Position numbers and translations under genes: made by a program. From assembly GCA_020746835.1 (NCBI GenBank), contig JAGPNK010000004.1, forward strand, positions 992,001-1,056,000: a stretch of 64,000 nucleotides of DNA, given 5' to 3'. Shown piece by piece: positions 46,585-58,646 of the stretch. The notes beneath the pieces are model-generated. The model was not told where the DNA came from. It saw only the letters and a program-made list of their open reading frames with translations, and searched no databases. The stretch comes from Stachybotrys elegans (taxonomy: Eukaryota > Ascomycota > Sordariomycetes > Hypocreales > Stachybotryaceae). Every line of letters starts with the position of its first letter. The stretch's first letter is position 1.

Positions 46585-47675
46585 CTAAGGTGCCATGATT
46601 CCCTGACTATTCTCAATCTCCTCCTTGCTAGGGCACCACTTGTCTTGAAGATCCTTGTCGAGACTCGTAGGATAAACATCAGTCCCCCACCACTCTCCCC
46701 AGCTCGTCAGGAAGATCTGGTTGGGGTCCTCGGGGAAGTCGTCTCGGAAGAAAGCTCGTAGAATGTTGGTGCCGCCTGGGAATGTCAGAAATTGTTTAAT
46801 GCCCCTGCCTGGTAGCAGACACTTACCCTCTTCTACTGGCTTGGCATCCGGCATATCGGCAGGAAGCTTGAAATCTGAGTGTCGTCCAAGACCGGTTCCT
46901 GGGATGAGACCAGGCGAAACGGCGACGACATCGCATTGGCCCTTGAGTTGACGACGCCACCAGTGAGCGCCCAGGAGCTGGACAAACTTTGTCTGGGCGT
47001 AGTTGACGAATGCGGGAGTTCCGGAATTGGCAAGAAGTTCCTTGTCGAGGACGCCTATGGCGAGTTAGGGAGGGTTCTGCTGACGTGTTTGAAGGTCGGG
47101 CTTACTAGTGTCCGGCACGTTCCGAATGGCGCCTGAAGAGACAACGACGATGCGGGCCTTGGACTCGACCAGTTTTTCGCGGAGGAGATGAATGAGATAA
47201 TGTTGGGCTGTGGCAGGTCAGCACAGGCGGTCATGGATCATCCAATGCTTAGTGCCGTACCAAAGTGGTTGACGATCAATGGCTCAGACCACTTGGAGCC
47301 ATGAGGTCCCGGCTGGTCATTCGGCTTCACGACTCCAGCATTCAGACAAAGGTAGTCGAGCTTATCCTGGCCGAGAGTCTCGAGCGTCTGCTGGGCAAAA
47401 GTCTTGACGCCCTTGAGGTCGACCAAGTCGAGCGGCAGCACAGTCAGGGCGTGCGTTGACTTGTCGAAGCCAATTCCCTCGAAGGCCGCCTGGGCAACTG
47501 GCACGTTTCTGGCTCCGAGGATGAATCGGTAGGGCTGAGGCTGGACGAGGAGGTGCTTGATTGCCTCGAAGCCCTGGGAGGGGGGTCAATTCGGGTCCTC
47601 GGCGCGGGGTAAACTGGTACTCACAAGGCCAGAAGTAACGCCGGTGGCGACGATGGTTTTCCTGAGAGCCGACAT
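46585..47675 (-). CDS. Short-chain dehydrogenase/reductase
   Basis: Five exons (47675-47625, 47573-47261, 47207-47106, 47054-46827, 46775-46585) with 51-53-bp introns give 294 residues. It has the SDR fold for NAD(P)-dependent oxidation/reduction. The cofactor motif TGVTSGLG (residues 11-18) is split by the first intron. NAG (in LCLNAGV) stabilises the central sheet. The catalytic serine lies in VVVSSGAI and the YxxxK pair is YAQTK. SPGLIPGTGL follows, as in retinol dehydrogenase/WWOX-like SDRs. No membrane anchor or signal peptide. Substrate unknown. Confidence 0.92.
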
Positions 47676-49665
47676 TGCGAGAGGGTTCTGCGTGAGATTG
47701 AAATGGGAGCTCGGTGTCGACAACGACATGGGTCGTCGGCGAGTATTTATTTAAGCTTCGACGGGTCATCGGCGGACTTTGGCGGATTTAGAGGTTACGG
47801 CAATTAGTAATCCCACATGAACGAGATATCTGGGCTAGATGATTCCGGGCCGCAGGTGTACGCGTTCCCAAGATCCCCTGTATGCATTCACATGACGCCA
47901 TTCTGCGTTCCCGTCCATCTTGTTTCTAAACGGCCCCAAGCCCATAAAACCGTGACCAACACGCTCTGTCGCGGCGATTGCAGCAACCAGCAATCTTAGG
48001 ATCCTATGAAGACAGAGACGAAAGATACAAGCTTACAGCTAAGGCGTTGCAAGACGTTCTAATTTTCTCTCGGGAGGTACTGTTTTTGGTACTGTCTTTA
48101 TTCAGATTGCAACTTGAATTCTCAGTGCTGGGTGTCACCGGTTTTGTCGTGACTCCCCAGCCAGCTCCAATGGCTCTCCACCAGTCCCAGAAGGCCAAAG
48201 TGTATCACGGCTTAGGCTGCTTGCTCGCAATCTCCTAGACAGCAGAGCCCCTCGCGAGGGATTCCTCCAGCTCCATCAAGTCAGTGTCCACCGATGGCCC
48301 AGCCTGAGTAGAAGCCCAGCCCCCCCTCCTGTCAAACAATGCCACGCTCCCCAGGTCCTCGCATACTTCTCTTGAGTAGACTCCCCCGTCAAGGTCAAGG
48401 ATAGAACCTACAGTTGAGCCTTGGATTTCTTCAAGCTCTTTCGATGCGACTCACTGCTGCTAAGGGTCTTGGTTGTGGTCTCCTCACGCTCGGAGTACTC
48501 CCAGAAGGGTCTGTCCTTGTCATCCACGCTCTATTCCCAAGGGGGATCTTGCCAGCTCCGGCTTAAACTTTTCATCGTTCGGTGATTCAAGGTAAAGAGG
48601 CACCCTTCCCAACGGGGTTGGGAGGAGGATCATCCAGGGTCCTCCGCGAGCCGTGCTGCTCAACCTGCATTGTCCCGATGCCTATTGCTACGTTACATCT
48701 AGCTAATGATGACCTTTCTATGGTACTTCTGAATAAAATTCCCATTGAAGATGCTTGTCAATACTTCTGGGCGGCATTCAGAAGATCGGATGCCGAGACA
48801 CACAAAGATGCAACGGCACCAGGGGCATTGGAATTGTTTCTCGCTTGGTGAACCATTGACTTCGTTTGGAATGTGATGAATACAAATGCAATGGCCATTT
48901 GCCGTTTGTAGGATACATCCCCTGTCTATCCCTGTGGAGTGGTGTCATCAAATCTGCGTCCCCCCAAAAGCGAGCGAAGGAAAGGTGTACACAGCATATT
49001 CCCTCGAATTACTCCATCCCGTGCCAGCTGATACTTGGCATAGATAGGGGAATACAGGTAGACAGATGTACACTGCTGCAAACGGTGGAGGAGAAGTATC
49101 GGGACCTCTTTGAACGCCGGTATATCTCTGCCTCTACTTATCGCCGCAACACATTCTGCATACGCCTTGCTTACAAGCTCAAGGGATTTCAATGGCCACC
49201 TACCTATTTCACACGCATTATAATAGCACAGGAGATCACCTAGAGCAAAGAATCAAGGAGAAGTAGAGGAGGGAAAGCATGACGTGCCTCCCCACTATTG
49301 ATGCCTACTTGGTTGTATTGTAAAACCAGCGTTTGCATTGCCTGTCAGTGCTGCCAGCTGGCGGGAAATAGGAAGAGGGTGTCTGGAATTTCTATTTCAA
49401 CACCAAACGCCCACCGTTGAAACTTTTTCTTCTTTTCTCCTCAACACACTCACTCACACTCGTGGTAAGACATCATCAAGTCTTTGGACGTCGCCATCAC
49501 TGACAAAGGTGTTCAGCCTCATCACATCCAAGCGTTCGAACCACTACCTGACTACGAGAAATCATCCCACCAAACAACAAAAGTGAGTACTTGATGTCTC
49601 TTCGAACTTGCTCCTGTGCCGTGCCATTCGGCTGCTGACCTACCAGAACTCCCTACGCATTCAAA
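47676..49665. other. Intergenic
   Basis: 2 kb divergent gap between the SDR gene and the small coiled-coil gene. CT-rich leader-like sequence lies at 49390-49600, typical of a fungal promoter and 5' UTR for the latter. Frames at 48866-49243 are not supported. Confidence 0.5.
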
Positions 49666-50046
49666 ATGAGCGAAGAACCAGTCACTAGCTGGGAGGATAT
49701 CCATGGAGAAGGCGTTGAAGGCGCTCCCACTCTTCAACAGGTTCTCGACGAGGAACGCCTCCGTCTGCTCCGACGCATGCGGGAACAACGGCGTCGATAT
49801 GAAGAGCTGCGCGCCCGGGAGAGGGAGCAAGGCTTGGGTGGTGGACTCCGCGAAGGAGCTGAGGCTCTGATTGCTTCTCAGAACGAGAAGCAGGACAACC
49901 AAGGGTCAGCCGGCGCGGCTACCGGTGAAAAGAAACCGGAGCAAACGAAGGAGAAGGAGGCAGACGCCGGTCCTAAGAAGGAGGAAGATCCTGAGGTGAA
50001 GAAGGAGAACCCTTCTGATGCTGAGGAGAAGCCCAAGGAGACCTGA
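49666..50046 (+). CDS. Small charged coiled-coil protein
   Basis: A 126-residue protein from an ATG in good context (TCAAAATGA). Residues 20-55 form a strongly charged helix (DEERLRLLRRMREQRRRYEELRARE cannot be interrupted by proline) likely to be a coiled coil. The rest is disordered and rich in K, E, P, with several EEK/KKE blocks. No domain, signal peptide or membrane helix. Bases 49565-49648 just upstream contain a GTGAGT donor and a CTGAC...CCAG acceptor, so an intron in the 5' UTR is likely. Unknown function; composition resembles stress-related or chaperone-associated small proteins, which is only inference. Confidence 0.7.
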   Translation: MSEEPVTSWEDIHGEGVEGAPTLQQVLDEERLRLLRRMREQRRRYEELRAREREQGLGGGLREGAEALIASQNEKQDNQGSAGAATGEKKPEQTKEKEADAGPKKEEDPEVKKENPSDAEEKPKET

Positions 50047-52497
50047 ACGACTTTCACTGCTTCGACAACGGAGATCCAGACCGATGAGGCTTCAAAGGTT
50101 GCGAGTTAATGAAACGGGGAGCTAGGAATCGCAACGGCAACAAATTAGCTTTGGTGAATAGACAGAAGGGGATGGCATGAATGGAAGCAACGTCTGGCAT
50201 AACATTTGATGATGCTTCTTGTGATGTGAATGATATGTGGTTGGACTTGATAGTTGACTCTGGGGAGGCTAAACGCCGTTTGTAGGGCCACGACAGCGCA
50301 CAAAACGGTAGTTGCATGTTCTACTGGAAATTCCCACGACGCAGTCACTTTGGCGTAATTTTCAACCGCATCTCTATGTAATGAACGTAACATTCTAAAA
50401 GTAGGCCATCATACAGAGGTGTGATGTTTTCTTGAAGTATGGTGGATAGTGGCCGATGCACTCCAGTGCAACTCTCCACTGCTGTGGGCAGAAGATACTC
50501 TTGTCTCGTGGACAACAGCCTTTACTCTTTTGGTCTCAAGGTCGGCATTTATAGGCACGGATCGGCGTCGTCGGGGTCGTTCGCTTCGTTCAGATGAAGG
50601 CGTTTGGCATGTGGAATACCAAATTTCTGTTCTTCAGAAATTAGTAAGGCACCAGGGGCTCACCATCGTGTCAACGCAATCGCACAAGCGGGTATTCTAC
50701 CCATTTCACGGCCGCCGCCGATAGGCCATGTCAAAATATCGATGGAGTATGGCTTACAGTGACTCGATCAAGGCTGCTGCTGCCTTGGCCGGTCTCTGCC
50801 TTGAACTGTAGAAGCGTGGTATGGTGGACGAAGGCGTTCGGCATTCGAGTGGATTTGATAGTTGACCTTGGAGAGGAGTGATGCTTCGGCACGTGCTTTC
50901 GATGCTATTGTGAAGAGATTCAGTGTTGTGTTTGAAGACGAAATGGTTAGACTTTGATGGTGTTGGATGACTTCTCTGCTATGGCGAGTCCTTGGAGGCT
51001 ATTTGATGCGCTTCCCTGCGCTGATGTCCCATACAGTCGTAGGGGTTGAGGGTTTGGCTCGTTTGCGACATTGCCTTCGGATATTCCAGGATCGAAGCCG
51101 TAGAGGGCATGCTGCTGCGGGAGATGGATTGTGAATCTGAAAGGTTGTCGTCGCTGAACCAGCTTTCCGTATACCAACCCGATATGGGCTTATGGGAGGC
51201 CTGTGTGATCACCTGGATGGAACAAAGAACACGCGAGGATGAATGGATTTAGTGACAGGCGAATTCGCACTCCCAGCAGCACATAGTCGAATTGGCAGGC
51301 CCGTGGTCTGTGGCGTGGCCACAAAACAGGGTCATGGTTGATCTGTGTAACCGCCTAGCAGGGAAGCGAATCCGCTGGAATATTTGGGACGATATGGGCC
51401 AGGAGAAGTTTGAAGGCGGTAAATTGAGCGTCCCCTGAACATCTTAGACAACTTGTGAGGGCAGACATTTGTATCCAAGTGGCAGAATCTGGGTTCGTCT
51501 TTCTCTACGCCCAGACCGCAAATTTGATCTGCCTACTATGTCCAGTCTCCCAGCATGAACACGATTCTAGGTGCTGACGGGAAACTTTGAATGCACCTAC
51601 CATGGCACCAACTAGGAACCCGGAGCCGACGCGTCTCAGCCCTGATCTGCCATGACAGTCCCAGAATTGGACAGCGTCCCAAGGAGAACGATAAAGGATC
51701 ATGCAGGCCCCACGACACCAAATCCTTGCGCCTGCGGTATCATGCCAGATGCTCAGAAATAACGTTGACGGCACTCTAATTAAAGAGGAAACGTGCGACA
51801 GCCGAGTCCCAGGAGCCGGCTCGGTACGTAACGTTATGGGTATTGTGCGGGCTGATTTAGGTTTGGGATTTGCATGGGATGGATGGAGCCTCTTCAGCCC
51901 TGAACCTGGGGACCCTGCATTTACCAACGATGATCGTGGGATTGGATTTTGGTTGTCGGCTGTCGGTGAAGGAAATGGGGGATGTGAGGAGTTGTTCACC
52001 GTCCAGGCAAAATACATACATGAACATGTCGAGGCTTGGATCAGTCTACGCGTCATTACAGTCAGAGCAAGTTGGCATTCAGCCAAGAAACAACGAGGCG
52101 ATGCTGCATCCTCGCATTCGCTTCCGCTCCCGCTTCCGCTACTGCACCGCTTCAGCCTGCGTCTCCATTTTTTCGCCAAGCAGAAACGTGCAGATCGTGG
52201 GTAGAGTGCTGATGGCCGCTAACCCCAGGTTGGCCATGGAAACGAGATCCGAATGCGAGGGCATCCATTGCATCCCAAGCTATGCCCCTTTGAGCCATGA
52301 TGATCCTAAACTCGTCCCTTTCTCGAGCAGACGATAACGTTGATGCAGTTGCCTTCACTTTTCTATTCAGTCTATAAAGTCGAACCATCTTCCGCCATGC
52401 ATCGCCAATATGTCATCCAAACCAGCTCAGTCATCCTCTATTCTTCTGCTTCTTCTTCTTCTTCTTCTACTACTCCCAGCCACAGTCCTCCTCCGTC
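50047..52497. other. Intergenic, no gene supported
   Basis: 2.45 kb. Two overlapping frames at 51505-52204, one on each strand, cannot both be real and neither has a recognisable feature. CT-rich and TTC-repeat sequence at 52438-52470 is the leader of the RTA1-like gene. Confidence 0.45.
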
Positions 52498-53587
52498 ATG
52501 TCTGAATCCGAGATGCCCGGCCAGCTGCCCCATGGCCTCATCAGCTTTGGCCCCGACGCCAACTGCACGCTGGAGCTCTGCCCAATCGAAGCGAGCGTCT
52601 ACCAGTACCGCCCTTCGCTGCCCGCCAACATCATCTTCCTGGTCCTCTTTGGGCTGGCCGTGATCGTCCATGGATATCTGGGCTTCCGGTGGCGCAGCTA
52701 TCTCTACATGGTACTGATGCAGCTGGGATGTATCATGGGCATGGTTGGCTACGCCGGACGCATCATGATGTGGGTGAATCCGTTCAGCTTTATCGGATTC
52801 ATGCTCCAGGTACGTGCCCTTGATCAAGCATCAACTGGTCTCATCTAACTCCCTCACAGGTCGTCTTCATCACGAGCGCTCCCGTCTTTTACACAGCTGC
52901 CATCTACGTTACCCTTGCCAGGGCGTAAGTTATACCGCGTACGAAACCAGAGGACATCAGGCGCTGATCCAAATAGTATCAACTTCTTCGGCCCCGAGCT
53001 TGCACGCTTCGATCCCAAGTGGCTCATCTGGGTTTTTGTGCCCTTTGACCTCGTCTGCCTTGGCCTGCAAGCCGCCGGCGGTGCCCTTAGCACCACTTCC
53101 TCTGGCGCCTCCCAGATCGGCATCGACGTCGCCATGGCCGGTCTGATTCTCCAGGTCATTGTCCTCTTCTTCTTTTGCGTCCTCCTCGGCGACTACCTCG
53201 TTCGCTACTCCCGCGCTGGCGGTGTGACCAGTGGAACTCGTATGAAGCTATTCTTTGGCTTCTTGAGTTTGGCAGTCGTCTTGATTTTCATTCGCTGTGT
53301 CTTCAGGGCCTATGAGCTGAGCCAGGGATACCGCGGTTCGGAACTCATCACGGATGAGCCTCTTTTCATCGGACTCGAGGCAGTGTAAGTATACTCACTA
53401 CACTTGTAACAGGATGCAGAGCATGGTGCTAACTATCTTCAGTCTCGTGGTTCTTTCCGCCTTTTCTCTCGCCATTGGCCATCCTGGCCTCGTCTTCAAC
53501 AAGACTACCTCGCCCCCTGGGAACGTTATGGAGGACGGCCTGGCCACTGAGACGGAACAGAAGAATCGCGGCTCATCTAGCACCTAG
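52498..53587 (+). CDS. RTA1-like membrane protein
   Basis: Four exons (52498-52809, 52860-52924, 52977-53384, 53443-53587) with 50-58-bp introns give 309 residues. RTA1 family proteins have seven membrane helices and are tied to lipid translocation and resistance to toxic lipids and drugs (for example RTA1, RSB1 in yeast). Helices are visible at roughly 40-60, 72-92, 105-125, 140-165, 178-200, 218-240 and 262-282. Signatures are the early YQYRPSLPANIIF, GYAGR, the spliced APVFYTAAIYVTLARA, and the late IRCVFRAYEL with an acidic residue after (EGxxG-like position GYRGSELITDE). The C-terminus is a short hydrophilic tail. Likely plasma membrane. Confidence 0.93.
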
Positions 53588-55118
53588 ATGCTGGTTGCCG
53601 TTAGATTTGGATAAATGCGACGGATGAAGACAGTTTGGCAGCAGCTGATACCCCGAATTATTAGAGCACACGAGAGATAGCATGTACCTGTAGATGTGGC
53701 TTGTGTCATGTACAGTGATTACAAGCTGACCATCATGATTAGTGATTTCAAAGACTTCTGGCTTTTATTCGAGGCTGTCAACTGTGAACAAACAATTGTG
53801 ATTATTGGGCTGGTTCTCTCGAACAGAGCTTTCTATGAGGTTCCGGGCTAAGTAAAAGTAAAATATGTTACACGAACTTCTCATGTCTTGGAAACCCAGT
53901 GAATCTTTGCGTTCACGAACAGAAGTCACGTTACGTGTTGGCCCATATGTACTGTGGGATTTCCTGTTCCTGTGCCCCAATGGAATGCAGAACAGCGGCT
54001 TCAAGGAGAGGCCCATAGGTACTTGATGGACGGATTGTTTGTACCCAGTCTTAGCTGATAAGCCACAACGCATCCAGGCGGCCCTGAGTGTGACTTCCTC
54101 TTGTTTTGCAAGCCTTGGGCTATGCAGTATTGCGTTCGTATCGTTCTGAGCGTCAAGGAGAATTGGAGGAGAGATGGAGCGGGACGGGAGACGTTCTTTT
54201 GTTGGATCGTCGAGATTGGTCAACTTCAGAGGTCCTAGGTGGGTTGGATGCTCATTGTTTGGTCGTCAAAGATCGGCTGGTCAGTATTTGGCTGATCGTC
54301 ACGAAGGCGGTGATGGAGATGACGTGAGCTGCACGTACTGCGTCCGCGGCAAGATCTGGACAGAGGTAAGAGTCAGTATGCCTGAAGCTTGGAGGTAGGG
54401 GCTTGGCGATATCAAGAAAGCTCTGGACAACTTGGAGCCGTGCTTGAAATAGCAGCATGCCTCAGCAAACGGCACGATGGCCGCACGGAGACAACGCGGT
54501 GCAGGACAAGATTTGGCATTCCCTCCCTAGCCTCGCAGGAAGTTTCTGGCACAAATAGTAGCAGAAGAAAGAGCATTTTGTAAAACGATGAGGAAGAGGA
54601 GCGTGTTTAAGTGGGAAAAGGTATGTTGTGATACTGAGCACACGCGTCGAAACACCAAATATGGTGGTGGTGGGAGTGGGAGTGGGAGTGGGAGCTCCAC
54701 AAGATTATGGCCGGAGAGACGAAGACTCACAAAGGAAAACACCATGGGAGTGTGCAATATCCTACAGAATCACGTATCCCTAGTGTCTGTAGGAACGCAG
54801 CTGCGAGCAGCAGAGGTGGTGGGTCGGGAGGTGAATCAGGGGCTTCGCCCAGCCAGCATCAAACAACCACAACACCATGTCAAGGAGCCAAACCAGAACA
54901 AAGCACGGATATGAAGAGGCTCTGGATATCCTTTGGATCCCTGTATGATATAAAAACGCGTAGATGGAGGGGAAAGCCCACTGTGGCTCAAGGCACCGCC
55001 CAGCCACCCCAAGATGAGATATCAGCCTCGCCCTGACGCCCCCCAACCGCACGCAACCCCCCTCCCCACGATCATAGCTTTATATATTAGGATTAATTTC
55101 TCCTCACCAACAACAACT
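53588..55118. other. Intergenic
   Basis: 1.5 kb with no supported gene. A short (GGGAGT)n stretch lies at about 54666-54692. Confidence 0.5.
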
Positions 55119-55287
55119 GCTCCGGTAGCTCAGTGGTAGAGCGCCTTCGACTTACCCTGCTGCGGCAGCCGGTCCATACTGAGATGCGAGGACGGACTGG
55201 ATGTGGAGGGTGGGCGGCCAGGACCTGAGCCGGTATGGGGCCACCTGAGAAAGAAGGCGGACCTGGGTTCAACTCCCAGTCGGAGCA
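55119..55287 (+). tRNA. tRNA or tRNA-like gene with ~95-nt intron, isotype unassigned
   Basis: Acceptor arm halves GCTCCGG (55119-55125) and TCGGAGC (55280-55286) pair fully with one G-U, with discriminator A at 55287. The D arm is GCTC-AGTGGTA-GAGC, which contains the A-box TAGCTCAGTGG. The T arm is CTGGG-TTCAACT-CCCAG, containing a perfect B-box GGTTCAACTCC. CCTTC at 55146-55150 can pair with GAAGG near 55254, giving the anticodon stem, with roughly 100 nt between. A typical Pezizomycotina tRNA intron after position 37 would explain the gap but is long. The expected T33 is not obvious in the 5' loop half (GACTTA), so I do not name the amino acid. A run of seven T follows. It may be a pseudogene or a Pol III-transcribed relative. 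Confidence 0.65.
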
Positions 55288-55289
55288 TA

Positions 55290-55296
55290 TTTTTTT
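55290..55296 (+). terminator. Pol III T-run terminator
   Basis: Seven T three bases past the tRNA-like unit, the standard RNA polymerase III stop signal. Confidence 0.75.
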
Positions 55297-56338
55297 CTCG
55301 TCTTTCCTTTTTGCCCTGCCTGGGTCGACGGGCCTGGTGTGTAATGTTGGTGGTCCTCGAGGTGGCGGCCGGATGGGTTGCTCCACCCCTGACAACATGT
55401 ACATACAGTGAAGCAGCCTACATACAGGGCCCCGGGAGGGAGGGGTCGGTGTAATCAGTAATGTGATTCTTTTTGTGAACGCGGAAGTCGCGTATAAACA
55501 GCCTCTCGGCCTTGCACCCTACCTCACGCGTCGACGTGGAGCAAGACCTCATGTTCCTACCCTACATCCATCGCACGGGAAAGAATTTGCATGAATGGGA
55601 GTCACGGCTGAATCTTGAGAGCTCTGTGGTCCAATATAGACCCTTAAACTCGTAGGACTGCCGCGCCCCATGGTAAACACTCGTGGTGGACTATGGAGCC
55701 TAGGTGCCAATTTGATGCCCCTGAAAGATGTTGCCTAGCAAGTGAATGGGAATCTTGGACTGACAGCAGGAAATGGGCTCTTTCGGCGTTTGTATTGTGC
55801 ATGTCAGAGTGGCAGTCATTATATCTGGCATCAAACAGCCTGGGGTCCATTCAAGGGCCAATACTGTTCTCATCCGTGTACCACAGACTCTTGTCCCTGG
55901 GTCTCTGAAAAGTGTGTACAGATCGCATACGGGGCGCCGAGTATCTGGTGTGGGATTTCTTGTGTTTCTTATAGCTCCTGTGTGCTCATCACAGTGCTGG
56001 GACCAAAGAAAGCGCAAGTATCCACTCAGAGAACAGCTTCTTTCGGTCCCTCCATCTCCCATCAGCACATCTTGTCCATTCTTCATCCCCAACTTTTGGT
56101 CGTTTCCAACCTGCGAGTCCCTGGAGCCCCTGATCTTTGAAGCCATCACACTGTTCATAAAGGCACGCAGACGGTGAAACCAGCCCGCTTCGTACGGACT
56201 CCCTACGGAGTTTGAAAGCACAACCGACTTGATCCACGATGGAGGTCCATGCATTTCGCTGAGCTTCCCATCCTCTCACTACCAAATTTGATGATTCTAT
56301 CCAAAACTTTATCTCCTCGTTGCTAACTGGAACTTAAT
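55297..56338. other. Intergenic
   Basis: 1 kb. Frames on both strands overlap between 55700 and 56285 and none is supported. The right end holds the promoter of the small two-exon gene. Confidence 0.45.
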
Positions 56339-56699
56339 ATGGCACCCAGAGCTTCACCACCCCCGTTTGACGGAAACCGCGATCTCGAACCACAAGCAGC
56401 TCCATACTGCCACCCAGAATACCAACGCGACCTGAAAACCATCCAGACATACCACTGCTTCGTTAAAAGCCTGCATCAAGCTTGCGGTCAAGACCCCCAT
56501 GTATTCTCGCAATGCCAGCTGGTTCCTTGCTGCTTTGCTGCTCGTGTTCTAAAACCAGGCAACCCAGCCAACGGATAATGACACGCTCGCGTTGGTACAA
56601 CTGAGAAAGAATCTGATCAACAGCATCGATGAAACACTCAGTACATATCACCAGCTCACCTTTTACGCGAGACAGTTGCGTACAGGATGCGGTAACTAA
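56339..56699 (+). CDS. Small two-exon protein, unknown
   Basis: Exons 56339-56500 and 56559-56699 with a 58-bp GTATTC...CCAG intron give 100 residues. The first exon ends KSLHQACGQDPH. The second reads NDTLALVQLRKNLINSIDET and on to a stop after RTGCGN, with a clear amphipathic helix pattern that is broken in the other frames. It has a proline-rich N-terminus (APRASPPPF), cysteines but no signal peptide. The model is based only on frame, splice consensus and composition. A competing frame exists on the minus strand (56463-56921). A longer gene continuing past 56691 through a GTAACT donor is also possible. Confidence 0.5.
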
Positions 56700-57246
56700 A
56701 TTCGTGGGAGTCCAACTTCCCTTCCCAAGATTTCCGTGGGTAGCCACAACAAAGGACCAAAGTTGCTGGGGCCTTTTCGGATCAGGTCGCTCGCCGCAAT
56801 TCTTCTTTGTCGTTACCTCTGTACGTCGAGAGAAGTGTACTTCGCCCCATTCATGGCTGATCAGACAGACTTTATTTTCCGCACTGGCCCTAGATACCTC
56901 CCCGGCTCTTGCTTGGAACACAGCTGTGGATCAAGCTTTCATAGAGATCAACCGCCATGATTCTGTATTCACTGGCCGAATCAAAGGTGCCTGTCGAAAC
57001 ATAACGCATCAGATCCGAGAGAAAACAAGACTGCCAACAATCAACCCTAACCCCGAGAAGCGAAATCTACATCCAAATATTCCATCTATTTTGTTAACAA
57101 TCAAACTGATAATCTTGTCGTCAGATTCAAATTCTCGTGAACCTTTTCGACCGTTGTCCATCGACAAAGCGAGACGCGAACCCGATCCGATCGAAATAAT
57201 AACCGAAAAGTACAAGGAGGGTGCCAGGCAAACAGGGAAGTGAGGA
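56700..57246. other. Intergenic or unresolved coding
   Basis: A plus-strand open frame runs on to 57243 and one on the minus strand ends at 56463. Neither shows a domain. The segment may be the 3' part of a longer version of the small two-exon gene. Confidence 0.35.
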
Positions 57247-58646
57247 CTAGACCGCCGACTCGTTCGACTTGGCGTTTTCTGCATCCATGTACGCATCTTC
57301 ATACGGCTTCTCACCCAGGCCCGTCCAAGCTCGCGCCGCCATGAGCTCTTCTTCCTTCTCCTTCGTCTCGATCAGGAGTTCGGCCTTGCCGTCGCCGCAG
57401 TGCATCATGGCACGTTCCTGGGCCAGTCAGATCGAGAAAAATCAAGGGCTCAACATACTCACCAGTCCGAGAGTCAACAGAATCTGCCCATCCGCCCAGT
57501 CAGACTTGTACGTATACCGTGGGAGCTTCCCCTGAGTCTCAAGAAGGATGTTGTCAGCCACGACGCTGGCTTGGCGACTTGCCGAGCGTGCGTTCGGGTT
57601 GGGCGTCTTGGTGTCGGCCACGTCTCCACAAACGTAAATATTGGGGAGGTTGTCGTCGGCAATCTGAAGAGTCGGCTTGACGCTGATGTTTCCTGTCTCA
57701 GTGATAGAGCCTGGCGCCAGCCTCTTCAAGAAACCCGACGCAGGTTTCTGACCGGTGCAGTTAATCTACATCTCATCAGCTCAAGAACTTCCAGAGAAAG
57801 CAGGAGGCCTACAAAAAGATCGCACTCGATGACTCGTCCGGATTTGAGCGTGACCTTCTTGGCAGCGGCATCTTCGCTGACAACCCGGTCGTTGAGAACG
57901 ACTTCACACCCCAGCGTCTCCAACGCTTCCAGCGCGGCTTTCTGAAGGCCCTTTCCGAAACGATGCATCACCGCACTCCTTGAATGAACCAGCGTTATTT
58001 TCTTGCGCGGATACTTGTGCTGAGCATCCGCCGTAAGCTCCACGCCAGCTGCACCGCCGCCAACCACGACGATTTTGCCTGCTGCTTCGATACGCTGCTG
58101 CATCTCCTGGAGCAACCTGACTGCTTCCCGCTTCTCTGTCGTGTTCGCTCGCGTCGGCAGCCCGCCGTCAATCTCTGATCCGGTAGCGATGACGAGGTAG
58201 TCGTACGAGACATGCTGTCCGTTCTGCAGCTTCACGTTGTCTGTACTCACATCTACCACACGGTCTCGAATCCACTCTACGGATCCCTCTGGTGCGTTGC
58301 GAAGTTGCCCGCCGTACGGGACATACGCTTTGTGCTCGTGGCCCTTGACGACGCAGAACCTGGGGAGCACCCAGGTGAATTGGAAATGGCTGTTCGGCTC
58401 GACAACGACGACTTTGTATCGGCTGTTGAGAGGCAGGATGTCGGTCAGGATTTTTGCGCAGTGGTAGCCGGCAAAATTGGCTCCGACTATGACAATATTG
58501 CGATCCCGCTCCACTGGCGGCGATGAACCAAGCAGTCCAAGAGTCGATCTGTTCCAGGAAGCAATAGCCTTCTGCCGGCCCATATGATAAAGGACACGGC
58601 AGGCCCACAGGAACAGTCGAGCGTAGAGAAGGGGCTTTTCCAACAT
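57247..58646 (-). CDS. AIF2/FSP1-like FAD-dependent oxidoreductase
   Basis: Three exons (58646-57813, 57765-57463, 57417-57247; introns 47 and 45 bp) give 435 residues. The family is pyridine nucleotide-disulfide oxidoreductase of the AIFM2/AMID type, which moves electrons from NAD(P)H to quinones. The FAD-binding Rossmann motif IVIVGANFAGYHCAK is near residues 50-64. The NAD(P) motif IVVVGGGAAGVE is near 190-205. The C-terminal FAD segment IYVCGDVAD is in exon 2. An N-terminal hydrophobic stretch (LLYARLFLWACRVLYHM) may anchor the protein to a membrane or lipid droplet. The frame extends upstream of the ATG but only with poor coding look. The last exon is lysine/glutamate-rich. Confidence 0.9.

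Noticed and set aside
51505..52204. Overlapping frames of 224 (-) and 167 (+) codons
   Set aside because: No recognised motif, the minus one lacks an ATG, and both cannot be real.
56463..56921. 152-codon minus-strand frame
   Set aside because: Conflicts with the two-exon plus-strand model, and I see no domain. Kept only as an alternative.
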